Shown: piece by piece, positions 34,412-43,457 of the stretch
Layout of the letters: every line of letters starts with the position of its first letter
How positions within the stretch are numbered: the first letter of the stretch is position 1
Assembly: GCA_001414325.1 (NCBI GenBank)
Contig: LLKB01000001.1
Coordinates: 1,183,699-1,247,698, forward strand
DNA: 64,000 nt
From: Butyribacter intestini
Lineage (GTDB): Bacteria; Bacillota; Clostridia; Lachnospirales; Lachnospiraceae
Reading direction: 5' to 3'
The notes under the pieces: generated by a model
What the model was told of the DNA's origin: nothing
What the model saw: the letters and a program-made list of their open reading frames with translations, nothing else
The model's database searches: none
Position numbers and translations under genes: made by a program

Positions 34412-35455
34412 TTACTTATTTGTAAATTTTCCGTATTGGAATGCTTTCTTTCCATCATAATCAAATATAAATTTATTGAGTGCCTCAGCATTTGCACTTG
34501 AATTTCTGGTTGAGCTTACTCCGTCAGTCATAACGATAGAAGAACCACAACTGTACTCGCCTCTTGCCGATGCTCTGTAATATCCGTTTATAGGTACCTG
34601 AAGCTGGTTTACCTTTGTAGTACCCATCTTGACAACATCCGTGATATATTCAAGTATCTTTTCATTTGAAAGGTCTGTAGTAACATATCCATCAAGTACC
34701 TTGTTTGCAATATCAATCCATTTTGTTGCAGGCAGTGTCTTTACTCTGTCAAAAACTGCTGTAATAATGGCTCTCTGTCTCCATGTACGACCATAATCAT
34801 CCGTAAGTCCTGTTATGGTATATGTGCCGCCTTTTCTAATACGGCAGTAACCAAGTGCCTGATTTCCGTTAAGCTTCTGCTTTCCAACCTTTACATGTCT
34901 GTATTTCTTTTTTGAAATATAGTTCGTAGTGTTTAAGTAATTTGCTTCTGACTCAGTAAGCTCTGCTTCCACACCCCCTACTGAATTGACAATTTTTTCA
35001 AATGCATCAAAACCAACTTCCACATAACCGTCAAGTTCGATATTAAAGTTCTGAGCTATTGTCTTGTAGAGAAGCGGTATTCCGCCAAATGAATTTGGTG
35101 AATTTAATTTGTTTGGATCATGTCCCGGTATGTCTACAATCATATCACGCATCAATGTTGTAAGTTTTAACATTCCATGCTTCATGTCCATTGTCGCGAT
35201 TATCATAGTGTCTGTAAGACCGCTCGCATCATATCCTTTTTCTTTTCTGTAATCGTTGCCGACTACAAGAATATTTACAATATCATCATCAGAATTTACC
35301 TCAATACCGCTTAAGTCTACATTCTTAAGTGCCGTATCATAATCCCTGTTGACATGATTTAATGTATTGTTAAATGTAACCTGTGCCTTAGCCACAAAAA
35401 ATCCGGCTGCACCGCTAATTATTATGAGAAGTGATAATATAATCTTCTTCCACAT
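34412..35455 (-). CDS. LytR-CpsA-Psr (LCP) family wall-polymer ligase
   Basis: LCP proteins attach teichoic-acid or capsule precursors from undecaprenyl phosphate to peptidoglycan. The ~347-residue product has a single N-terminal membrane helix (IILSLLIIISGAAGFFVAKA), then the extracytoplasmic LCP domain with NILVVGNDYRKEKG, DTMIIATMD, LKLTTLMRDM (Arg/Asp ligands) and YCRIRKG. The start is the ATG at 35455 or 35473; the ribosome site GGAGG overlaps the codons between them, and I use the inner one. It is a tandem paralogue of the gene at 35800, separated by two repeat elements. Confidence 0.93.
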   Translation of the reverse strand: MWKKIILSLLIIISGAAGFFVAKAQVTFNNTLNHVNRDYDTALKNVDLSGIEVNSDDDIVNILVVGNDYRKEKGYDASGLTDTMIIATMDMKHGMLKLTTLMRDMIVDIPGHDPNKLNSPNSFGGIPLLYKTIAQNFNIELDGYVEVGFDAFEKIVNSVGGVEAELTESEANYLNTTNYISKKKYRHVKVGKQKLNGNQALGYCRIRKGGTYTITGLTDDYGRTWRQRAIITAVFDRVKTLPATKWIDIANKVLDGYVTTDLSNEKILEYITDVVKMGTTKVNQLQVPINGYYRASARGEYSCGSSIVMTDGVSSTRNSSANAEALNKFIFDYDGKKAFQYGKFTNK

Positions 35456-35483
35456 ATCTTCATCTTCCTCCATTCCGTAAAAA

Positions 35484-35535
35484 TGTGCTCTCGAAATCTT
35501 CTGAACGAAGAATTTTAAGAAGATACTGAGAGTAC
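35484..35535. repeat. Short palindromic repeat, family TGTACTCTC (copy 3)
   Basis: A 52-bp imperfect palindrome from TGTGCTCTCGAAATCTTCT to AGATACTGAGAGTACA; ends shared with 4837 and 9541. It lies 28 bp upstream of the LCP start. Confidence 0.65.
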
Positions 35536-35620
35536 ATAAAACATTCCAGCGTTACAAAATGTTATTTTACACGAAAACTGCTTTTATTGCAATAAAATTC
35601 TGACTACTTTTTATTTCCAT

Positions 35621-35804
35621 AGTAACAGTTCAGCCATAAAAAATAATTGACAATACTTGAGCTTGCTCATTGTATTGCTGATTATCTTTTTATGGTAGAA
35701 TAGCCTTTCATTTCTGAAATGAAATAAACAAAAGCTGCAAAGCAGCGACTGACAGCTTGCTGGCAGGTTTATGAATTGAGGAAATAAAAGGCTGAACTGT
35801 TACT
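35621..35804. mobile_element. MITE, AGTAACAGTTCAG family (copy 2)
   Basis: 184 bp with inverted ends AGTAACAGTTCAGCC / GGCTGAACTGTTACT and a perfect 6-bp target duplication TTCCAT. It closely resembles the copy at 30248. Its end supplies the stop codon of the LCP gene at 35800. Confidence 0.93.
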
Positions 35805-36906
35805 TTCCATACTTAAATTCATCTTTACCATTGTATTTGAATATAAAATTTTTCAAAATATCAGCATTTGTGCTCCAGTCAGTTTCACTTGAATTTGTTG
35901 AAAGAAGATATGCTCCGTCAGAGCTTGTCGTAAAATATCCCTCCATAGGTATCTGAAGCTGTTTTACATCAGCCGTACCAAGAAATACCGTATCTTTCAT
36001 AAGAGACATTATCTTGTCATTGTCAAGATCCGTCTCAATATTAGAGAGAACCTTATTTCCAACTTCAAGCCATTTTGAAAGCGGCTGTTTCTTCATCTTT
36101 GCAAACACGGCACTGATAACTGTTCTCTGTCTCCATGTACGACCGTAATCATCGGTAAGTCCGTTTGCCGTAACGACAGGCTTTCCTATTACATCATATC
36201 CTTTTCGTATGCGGCAATATCCGAGTGCCTGATAACCGTTCAACTTCTGCTTTCCGACTTTTAAACCTTTACGATATTTTTTCTTTCTGATAAAGTTTGT
36301 CTTGCTCAGATAATCTACTTCCGTCTGCGTAAGCTCTACTTCAACTCCGCCTATCGTATTTATTGCCTGCGTAAAAGCATCAAAGCCGACCATGACATAT
36401 CCGTCAAGCTTTATGTTAAAGTTCTCTGCAATAGCCTTATATATGCCCTTTATGCCACCATCATTGAAACACTCATTTAACTTTCTGTATTTTCCTGATG
36501 ATGACGAATAAATTTTCATGTCCCTGAGAAGTGATGTAAGTTTTAATGATTTATGTTTTTTATCGAGAGTTCCTATCATCATAACATCAGGAAGCCCCTC
36601 CTCAACAAAACCATTCCACTCTTTTCGGTGGTCATTACCTATAAAAAGAAGATTTACAATATCATTATCAGAATCGACATGAATACCACTTAAATCAACT
36701 GTAGCTAATGCCGAGTCATAATTTCTCTTTACATGATTTAATGACTGGTTGAACATAACCTGTGCCCTTGCCGCAAAATAGCCTGCCGCAATACTTATTA
36801 TAAGACAGATGCTTAACAGAACATTCTTTAATACTTTCTTCTTTCTTTTTTTTCTGCTTCTCTTTTTAAAACTGTTTCTGTCACTGTTTCTACGATTTTC
36901 TTCCAT
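35800..36906 (-). CDS. LytR-CpsA-Psr (LCP) family wall-polymer ligase, 3' end altered by a MITE
   Basis: The second LCP ligase, ~368 residues. It has a basic cytoplasmic N-terminus (FKKRSRKKRKKKVLK), one membrane helix, and the LCP domain with NLLFIGNDHRKEWNG, DVMMIGTLD, LKLTSLLRDM and GYCRIRKGYD. The ATG at 36906 has GGGAG before it; the frame to 36918 is less likely. The final codons KYGK and TAA are formed at the MITE border. Removing the element and one TTCCAT copy restores KYGNKK and a stop, so only about three residues were replaced and function should be kept. Confidence 0.93.
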   Translation of the reverse strand: MEENRRNSDRNSFKKRSRKKRKKKVLKNVLLSICLIISIAAGYFAARAQVMFNQSLNHVKRNYDSALATVDLSGIHVDSDNDIVNLLFIGNDHRKEWNGFVEEGLPDVMMIGTLDKKHKSLKLTSLLRDMKIYSSSSGKYRKLNECFNDGGIKGIYKAIAENFNIKLDGYVMVGFDAFTQAINTIGGVEVELTQTEVDYLSKTNFIRKKKYRKGLKVGKQKLNGYQALGYCRIRKGYDVIGKPVVTANGLTDDYGRTWRQRTVISAVFAKMKKQPLSKWLEVGNKVLSNIETDLDNDKIMSLMKDTVFLGTADVKQLQIPMEGYFTTSSDGAYLLSTNSSETDWSTNADILKNFIFKYNGKDEFKYGK

Positions 36907-36918
36907 ATACACTCCCAT

Positions 36919-37199
36919 TTACTCACAGATATTATATTATGATGTTGAAGCTAAACAATATTTCTAAGACCGATGGATTACTATCTGTTTTTAACTTTTG
37001 CACCATATCATCTGATTTTATTTGTTATTTTTTACCTTTGAATATTATATAGGAGTCTTTCTCATATTGCAATAAATTTACGCAATTCTTAAGGATATTG
37101 TAAAAAACATTGAATCTTCTATTTTACTCTGCAGAAACTCACTGTAATGTAACATTGAATTACAAGCTTTTATATATTCAGCAAAAAGAAGTCTGCCAT
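36919..37199. other. Intergenic, nothing recognised
   Basis: About 280 bp of AT-rich sequence between the LCP gene and the ClpP-like gene. No clear gene, promoter pair or terminator was found. Confidence 0.4.
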
Positions 37200-37832
37200 T
37201 TATAACTGTCTCAGTTTTTTTATTGCTTCGGCTATCCCGCCGACTTCATCGTAAAGTCCTTTTTTTACGGCTTCTTTTCCAACAAGTATCGTACCGAGAT
37301 CCCTTGACAATATCCCCGGTGTCACCATCATCTTTTCTATCTCTTTTTTCTCAATTACGCTGTGTTTTGCGATAAAGTTCGTTATCCGCTCCTGTATGAG
37401 CTGAAAATACTCATATGTCTGAGGAGCACCCAGCACCGTGCCGCTCATTCTCACCGGATGTATGACAACCGTTGCGGAAGGAGCTATGATAGTGTGGTCT
37501 GCAGCGACTGAAAGCGGTACCCCTATTGAATGGCTGTCACCTATTATCAGTGAAACAGTCGGTTTTGTAAGTGATGCTATCATCTCCGCCAGTGCAAGTC
37601 CACACGAGACATCACCGCCGACCGTATTTATCAGAAAAAGTATCCCGTCTATATCCTCATCGCCCTCGATTGATACGAGCATAGGCAGCAGATGTTCATA
37701 CTTTGTTGTTTTTACCTTCTCAGATGCACTGTTATGTCCTTCTATCTCCCCGATTATCGAGATTACCAAAAAATGTTTTCCGCTATTTTCATCGTCAAGT
37801 TCAATCATTCCATATTCTCTTATATTATCCAT
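37200..37832 (-). CDS. tepA: ClpP-like serine protease of the TepA/YmfB family
   Basis: A 210-residue ClpP-fold protease. The Bacillus homologue TepA (YmfB) was linked to protein translocation. The family core is FLINTVGGDVSCGLALAEMI, then the catalytic serine region IGDSHSIGVPLSVAADHT and the histidine in VVIHPVRMSG. A GAGGGG site precedes the ATG at 37832. It lacks a signal peptide, so it is cytosolic. It stands alone between a wall-ligase gene and the terminator of the GH127 gene. Confidence 0.88.
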   Translation of the reverse strand: MDNIREYGMIELDDENSGKHFLVISIIGEIEGHNSASEKVKTTKYEHLLPMLVSIEGDEDIDGILFLINTVGGDVSCGLALAEMIASLTKPTVSLIIGDSHSIGVPLSVAADHTIIAPSATVVIHPVRMSGTVLGAPQTYEYFQLIQERITNFIAKHSVIEKKEIEKMMVTPGILSRDLGTILVGKEAVKKGLYDEVGGIAEAIKKLRQL

Positions 37833-38003
37833 ATTCCCCTCATTTCTGTGCTGTTTTTATTCATATCAACAATATTTTACCAAAAGGTATTTTACTCTAA
37901 ATTTTCCAAGTATCGTCAACTGTTTCTGCCTCTTGCACAATAAAAGTATGTGCAGTTTTTTCTAAAAAATCCGCTGCAAAACACAACAAATCCATAAACA
38001 ATA

Positions 38004-38054
38004 AAAAATCCTCCTTAAACAGATGGATATATCCAATCTGTCTAAAGAGGACTC
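38004..38054 (-). terminator. Terminator of the GH127 gene
   Basis: On the minus strand AGTCCTCTTTAGACAGATTGG pairs (few mismatches) with CCATCTGTTTAAGGAGGATT across a short ATATAT loop and runs into a T6 tract, about 60 bp past the stop. Confidence 0.85.
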
Positions 38055-38111
38055 TTTTTCAGACTATGATACAGTTAATCCCGCATCTTTTCTCTGCCTT
38101 TAATATAACTT

Positions 38112-41100
38112 TTATTTTACTTTGACAGTCTTTTTAACCTTATAATATTTTGATTTTGTTACTGTAATAACTATCTTAGTCTTTCTCTTAAGTTTCTTTG
38201 AAACCTTAAATGTAAATTTCTTACCTTTTACTTTTGCTTTCTTATTCTTTGCACTGCCTACCTTAACCATTACTTTTGTTCCTGAAACAGAAAGTACACC
38301 TGTTATCTTCTTAGTGTTTCTCTTTGCAATAACTTTTTTAACTGACATTTTTTTCTTTTTAACCTTTACTGTCGGTTTCTTCGTTGTCGCAGGTGTCTTT
38401 GTCGGATTTACCGTTGGTTTTGTCGTAGGTTTTACTGTCGGTGCCGCTGTCGGCTCGTTCGTAGGTTTCGTAGTGGTATTGTTATTGTTATCTGAACCGT
38501 TGTTATCCGGTGTTTTTGTCGGTGCAGCCGTTGCCTGTTCAGTCTGCTGCGGCTCACTTGTTGTCTGCTGTGGTGCCTTAGATGTCTCAGCAGGTGATGG
38601 TGTATCTGTAGCTTTTACATCCGGCTGTTCTGTACCTGTAGCAGGTGTTTCCGGCTGCTTTGTATCATCCCCTGTCACCGGTGATGGCGAAGGTGAAGCT
38701 GTTTCTTTGGCTTTCTTTACCGTATCAGCATTTATAACATTACATCCGAGTGCAGATACCTCTGACTGCGTAAGTGCCTTGTCAAATAATAATACATCAT
38801 CAAGTCCACCATTAAAGTAAGCATCCCATGCATTAACTCCAAAGTAAACTGCGGCACCTGATTTTTTCATTATGTCTTTTGCAACATTTCCCTCAGATAC
38901 AATTTCTCCGTTCACATAAAGTTTTCCTGATACAGTTCCGTCTTTTGTACCCTGTTTTGTTCCATCAACGGTAAGTGTGACTGTCTGCCACTCTCCTGCC
39001 GTATAAGCATTTGATACCGTTGTCTCAATATATCCTGCCGAATCATGTGTCCATATCTTTCCGTCAAGCGTAAGATTGAGCCAATATTCAGGACTGAATG
39101 TTCCTGCCGTAAGTGTAGGATTATACTTATTTCCGACTTCTGACGGCTTTATCGCAAAACTGATGGTATAACTCTCACCAAGTTTTGACGCGTCATCAAG
39201 AAGTTTAAGTCCGTATGTTCCGTCCATTGACAGTGCCTTATTTGTATTTCCGTCCGTGTAAGTATATGTCTTGCCTGAGATTACCGCAGGTACCAAAGCT
39301 TTTGAAACCGCTTTTGCTCCATCAATATTATTTTCAAATCCAAATGCCTTTACAAGATTTGCTGAAAGGTCAAGTCCCGTATAATCAGTATTTACGACAA
39401 GTGTGTACTCTGATACAGTCTCAAAATCCTGTGCATATACTTTTATCTTAACTTCCGTTACTTTTCCGTTTGTCTTTATCTTTTTATTTTCTGTTTCATC
39501 TACTATATCTGAGCCTGCCATCACATATCCGCCTTTATCCGAGATATTAAATTTAACCTCAGGTACTTTGTCATATGTAGTGTTTATCTCTATCTTACCC
39601 TCTTTATCAGGTGTGAGAGTCTGTTCGTTATACTCGACCGATGTAAGCGTGTTTGTATTTCTAAATGCCCTCATCAGCGAAAGTGACTTGCAAACTCTTG
39701 CCGACTCTTTATCTCCGCCTGAGAATGTAATGTTTATAACTTTCTTTGTAACTTCCTGTTCATTCTCAATAACCTTTAACTCACTGATATTGTCCTTTAC
39801 AACATCAGCAGGAATCTTATACATCACCTGATAATAGTCTTCCCTGTCGGCATTGGCAAGTGTTATGTTCTTAACTTCAGCTTTTGTGCTGTCAAGTATC
39901 TCATCAGCTATAACGCTTTCACCGACAGTTATCTTTATAGGCTTTCCGTCATCTTCTTTTGCGTATGTCACAAGAAGATAATTATCCTCGCTCTCATCCG
40001 CAATCATCTTATATGTAAATGAACCTGATGCCTGTGCATATCTTGCTAAGTTTGGTGCATCTTCCGCAACGGAACCGTTGTCGATAAGTCCGTCCACGGT
40101 TTCCTTGCCGTCAGCAAGCGTAAATCTAAGCTCATACTGACCGCGGCCTAACTGCTCTATCTTGTCGATGGTTGCATCTTCTATCCTGTTTTTCTGCTTT
40201 TCATCAAGCACTGCCTGGCTGCTTCTTCCGTCAGCATCAACATAATATGTCCAATAGATACCGTAATTTTCCTCATCCTGATTGTAATGAGTAGTAAATA
40301 CATAATCCACATTTGTACCGCTTAATGTGAAGTTCATCGTTCCATCCTGTTTTACAAGGTTTTCATTTATATTTGCGATAAACTCATCTACAGAATCGGC
40401 ATTTGTGATACCTATAGTATCGTTTGCAACTGCTTTGGCACTCGGCACTGTCACGGAAACACCGTGTGAAGTTGTTGACTGTTTAGATTTTCCGAGTTTT
40501 GCACTGAGTACATATGGACCGTATTTAAATGCATATGTATCTTTGCCGTCAGCAAGATTATATGCCTTTACTTCCATAGGAAGTTTGATGCCAAACTCTG
40601 CTCCCTGACTTATCTTTTCGTTAGGGATAACTATATATCCGTCTTTTACTTCATAATCGTATTCTTCATCACCGAATTTTACTGTTGCCTTACCGTCTTT
40701 TACCCAATATGGCATACGGAGTTTGAGATTAAATGTAATACTGTCACCACTTACCTTAAATGTCATCGTGTCGCTCTTTGAGAGGTCACCCATCTGCTCA
40801 ATGACATAGCCGTCACCTGTAGCTTTTGATGCAAGATACTGGTTTACTGCGATAACATTTTTACCCTTAAAGTAAATGCTGTCCTGAAGTTTTGTAAAGT
40901 TTTCCATTCCTGAACCCGTACAGCACCAGAAACTGTTTTCAAGCGTTCCAAAGACTTTCTGATAACCGCTCGCCATAGGCTGGAAATACATTGTAAGACC
41001 TGTTTTGTGATCCTGTGATGACATTATGGCATTTATAAGTGTTGTCTCATAATAGTCCGCATATTTTTTGTCACCTGTTATCACGAAAAGTCTTCTGCTG

Positions 41101-43139
41101 AGTTTGAGCATATTGTAAGTGTTACAGGTTTCGTTGTTGCAAACCGTTCTTTCACCGTCTAGAACATTGTCGGCACCAAAATGCTCGTCCTCACTGTTTC
41201 CTCCGGTAACATATGTATGTTTGTCTATTACCATCTGCCAGAAACTCTCTGCATACTGGAGATATTTTGTCTGTGTATCGTCCGTCTCATAGCGGCAGAG
41301 TGCACCTAAAAATTTAGGTATTGTAGTGTTTGCGTGTTTATTATTTAAGATATTATCCGTTCCTTTAAGAACACCCTCAAATAATGATGTCTCATCAAAC
41401 TTGTGAGCTGCACTGTAAAAATCTTCTTTGTTTGATGCGTCAGTCACTTTGTAAAGCTGATATAACGCATCGTTCATTCCACCGTACTCTACCGAGAGCA
41501 CTTTGTTCTGTGTTGATGTGTCCCAACTGTTCGCCCTGTCAGCTATCCATGTCGCAAGTTTGTTCGCAACTTCAAGTGCTGTCTCATTTCCTGCAACTTC
41601 ATAGGCATCCGTAAGACCTGCAAGTATCTTGTGCATCGTGTACCACGGAACCCATGCCTGTGTTGAGATATTTGTCTTTCCGCTTTCTACATTGTCAAAC
41701 TGAAGCACTACATTTTTCTTAAATTCACTGCTTGGAAGCGTTGCTCCAAATATATATCCTTCAATACCTGTTACTCCCTCTGTCTTTTTCTGACAGTCAG
41801 CTAGTGAGTCAATGATATAGTTTAATCTCTCCGTAAGTTTTTCTTTCTGCTCAGCCGTAACACCAGGATTTACTATTCCTTGTGCAACTGCTGACATATA
41901 ATGTCCGAGTATATGTCCTCCGATAAGTGAGTTTTCCCAGTTACCTCCGTAGCGTTCCTTGTTTTTCATATACTCTTTTATTTCTGATGCACTCATTCCT
42001 GCTGCATAACCCGCCGTTTCCCTGAAACCTGCAAGAAGTCTGTCTGCATCAAGTTTTAACATATTCTCAACATCGAGTTCTAAAGCGTTCTGATAGTATT
42101 CATCCGTAACTTCCACTTTTTCGCTGTCAAAATACTCAAGGTCTGTCATATCTTTTTTAGCTGTGACTGTTACCTTAAAATCTTTTGTAAGTGTAACATT
42201 TCCGTTTTTAACCGCAGCCGTAAGTGTAACTTCAGCATCACTCTCACCGGCCGCAGGTCTTGTAACTTTTCCGTCTTTTGATATAACACTCTCATTACTG
42301 CTCGACCAAGTTATCTCACTGTCAGCTAAGCTTCCTTTTGACGGAAGTTCTATATCACCGCTCACTGTCTCCGGAATACTTATCGCATCAAGGTCTGTCT
42401 GTGCAAGCGTGGTATCTCCTGCTTCCTTGATAGTGATATAAGTCATATTTATTGCCTTATTGTCATCACCCGTTCCTCTTGCATTGATAGTGAGTTCTCC
42501 GTCTGTTACCTTTACTGTGCCTGTCACCACACCTGAGTTAGTGCTCACATCAAAATCTTTGGCAATCTCTGTCTCATCATCTTTGCCGATATTAGCATAT
42601 ACTGACGGTGTCTTTGAACAGCCCCACGGATCTGTAAAGCCGACCTCTACATAATATTCACCATTTTCGACTTCAAACTTATAATCAATATGTCTTGTCT
42701 GATTTGCCGATATAGTTGTGCTTGTCTCAAACTGGTTTTTTGTATATCTGTTTGTTGCAGTTTTTTTAGATTGGTCCCCACTTACAAATTCATATGGCCA
42801 TGTCCAATCGGTGCTCACACCTCCAATCGAACAACTGCCGTTTGTAAGCGGAGAACTTACACTGTCAACGATTCCCCATTTATAACCTGTCTGTGCATCA
42901 GCACCATATACCTGATCCGTTACACTGTTGTGTGTTCCGAGAGGTCCGTCATCGGGTGTCGTAGTCACATCAAGGTCACCACAATCGACCGCATATACTA
43001 TACTGTTGTCATCCCTGTTAATCTTTTGTGCCGCCTGTGCTGACATCTGAAGTCCTGCAATATAAGGCATTGAGAGAACCATAGCCGATGACATGACAAT
43101 GGCAATACATTTACTAGCTGCTTTCTTTGTCTTTTTCAT
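38112..43139 (-). CDS. Secreted multidomain GH127 beta-L-arabinofuranosidase
   Basis: A 1675-residue exported glycosidase expected to cleave beta-L-arabinofuranosides from plant glycans or glycoproteins. Order: signal peptide (1-~36), carbohydrate-binding-like module (~50-235), bacterial Ig-like module (~245-330), GH127/DUF1680 domain (~331-1000), more beta modules, LamG/concanavalin-like lectin domain (~1263-1465), Pro/Thr linker (~1480-1583), Lys-rich beta domain (~1583-1675). The GH127 zinc-thiolate residues are seen as CNNETCNTYN (~668) and FWCCTGSG (~738), matching the Glu/Cys ligands and nucleophile of HypBA1. The ATG at 43139 has AAAGGA upstream; the frame to 43244 is not family-like. 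A divergent AraC regulator likely controls it. Confidence 0.92.
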   Translation of the reverse strand: MKKTKKAASKCIAIVMSSAMVLSMPYIAGLQMSAQAAQKINRDDNSIVYAVDCGDLDVTTTPDDGPLGTHNSVTDQVYGADAQTGYKWGIVDSVSSPLTNGSCSIGGVSTDWTWPYEFVSGDQSKKTATNRYTKNQFETSTTISANQTRHIDYKFEVENGEYYVEVGFTDPWGCSKTPSVYANIGKDDETEIAKDFDVSTNSGVVTGTVKVTDGELTINARGTGDDNKAINMTYITIKEAGDTTLAQTDLDAISIPETVSGDIELPSKGSLADSEITWSSSNESVISKDGKVTRPAAGESDAEVTLTAAVKNGNVTLTKDFKVTVTAKKDMTDLEYFDSEKVEVTDEYYQNALELDVENMLKLDADRLLAGFRETAGYAAGMSASEIKEYMKNKERYGGNWENSLIGGHILGHYMSAVAQGIVNPGVTAEQKEKLTERLNYIIDSLADCQKKTEGVTGIEGYIFGATLPSSEFKKNVVLQFDNVESGKTNISTQAWVPWYTMHKILAGLTDAYEVAGNETALEVANKLATWIADRANSWDTSTQNKVLSVEYGGMNDALYQLYKVTDASNKEDFYSAAHKFDETSLFEGVLKGTDNILNNKHANTTIPKFLGALCRYETDDTQTKYLQYAESFWQMVIDKHTYVTGGNSEDEHFGADNVLDGERTVCNNETCNTYNMLKLSRRLFVITGDKKYADYYETTLINAIMSSQDHKTGLTMYFQPMASGYQKVFGTLENSFWCCTGSGMENFTKLQDSIYFKGKNVIAVNQYLASKATGDGYVIEQMGDLSKSDTMTFKVSGDSITFNLKLRMPYWVKDGKATVKFGDEEYDYEVKDGYIVIPNEKISQGAEFGIKLPMEVKAYNLADGKDTYAFKYGPYVLSAKLGKSKQSTTSHGVSVTVPSAKAVANDTIGITNADSVDEFIANINENLVKQDGTMNFTLSGTNVDYVFTTHYNQDEENYGIYWTYYVDADGRSSQAVLDEKQKNRIEDATIDKIEQLGRGQYELRFTLADGKETVDGLIDNGSVAEDAPNLARYAQASGSFTYKMIADESEDNYLLVTYAKEDDGKPIKITVGESVIADEILDSTKAEVKNITLANADREDYYQVMYKIPADVVKDNISELKVIENEQEVTKKVINITFSGGDKESARVCKSLSLMRAFRNTNTLTSVEYNEQTLTPDKEGKIEINTTYDKVPEVKFNISDKGGYVMAGSDIVDETENKKIKTNGKVTEVKIKVYAQDFETVSEYTLVVNTDYTGLDLSANLVKAFGFENNIDGAKAVSKALVPAVISGKTYTYTDGNTNKALSMDGTYGLKLLDDASKLGESYTISFAIKPSEVGNKYNPTLTAGTFSPEYWLNLTLDGKIWTHDSAGYIETTVSNAYTAGEWQTVTLTVDGTKQGTKDGTVSGKLYVNGEIVSEGNVAKDIMKKSGAAVYFGVNAWDAYFNGGLDDVLLFDKALTQSEVSALGCNVINADTVKKAKETASPSPSPVTGDDTKQPETPATGTEQPDVKATDTPSPAETSKAPQQTTSEPQQTEQATAAPTKTPDNNGSDNNNNTTTKPTNEPTAAPTVKPTTKPTVNPTKTPATTKKPTVKVKKKKMSVKKVIAKRNTKKITGVLSVSGTKVMVKVGSAKNKKAKVKGKKFTFKVSKKLKRKTKIVITVTKSKYYKVKKTVKVK

Positions 43140-43406
43140 AACGCTTTCCTTTCTTTTAGTAATCTCAATATGTGTTAAATGTGCATATACACAAATTCCA
43201 AGTGCGAAAAAGCCTGTACATAGGTTATTCACACTAATCCTCATTTCTGCACATGTTTTTCACACTATATTCTCCTCCTGTTACAATATAAATTTTATCA
43301 TCTATCCCATTTTTACAGAATATTATTAAGTTATGTTTGTTACGAAAAAGTTTTACCCAAAAGTTAGATTAGGTGTAATTTTTTCATAGCATGGCACTCC
43401 TGTATA
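43140..43406. promoter_or_regulatory. Divergent regulatory region GH127 / AraC
   Basis: About 270 bp between two divergent genes. For the minus gene a weak promoter candidate (TTCTGT - 17 bp - TAAAAT) lies near 43275-43305. Operator sites for the AraC protein are expected here but none could be identified. Confidence 0.35.
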
Positions 43407-43435
43407 TTGCACACATAAATCCCATAATATATAAT
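43407..43435 (+). promoter_or_regulatory. Promoter of the AraC-family regulator
   Basis: TTGCAC (43407-43412), a 17-bp spacer and a perfect TATAAT (43430-43435). The -10 overlaps the first ATG of the longest frame (43434), so translation must begin further downstream. Confidence 0.8.
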
Positions 43436-43457
43436 GTATATAAAGGATATGAAAGGT

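Noticed and set aside
38314-38820. 168-residue plus-strand frame inside the GH127 gene
   Set aside because: It is the mirror of the low-complexity Pro/Thr linker (Val/Gly-rich translation); no promoter or ribosome site.
43434-43457. Earliest ATG of the AraC regulator
   Set aside because: The TATAAT at 43430-43435 covers this codon, so it cannot be in the transcript from that promoter.
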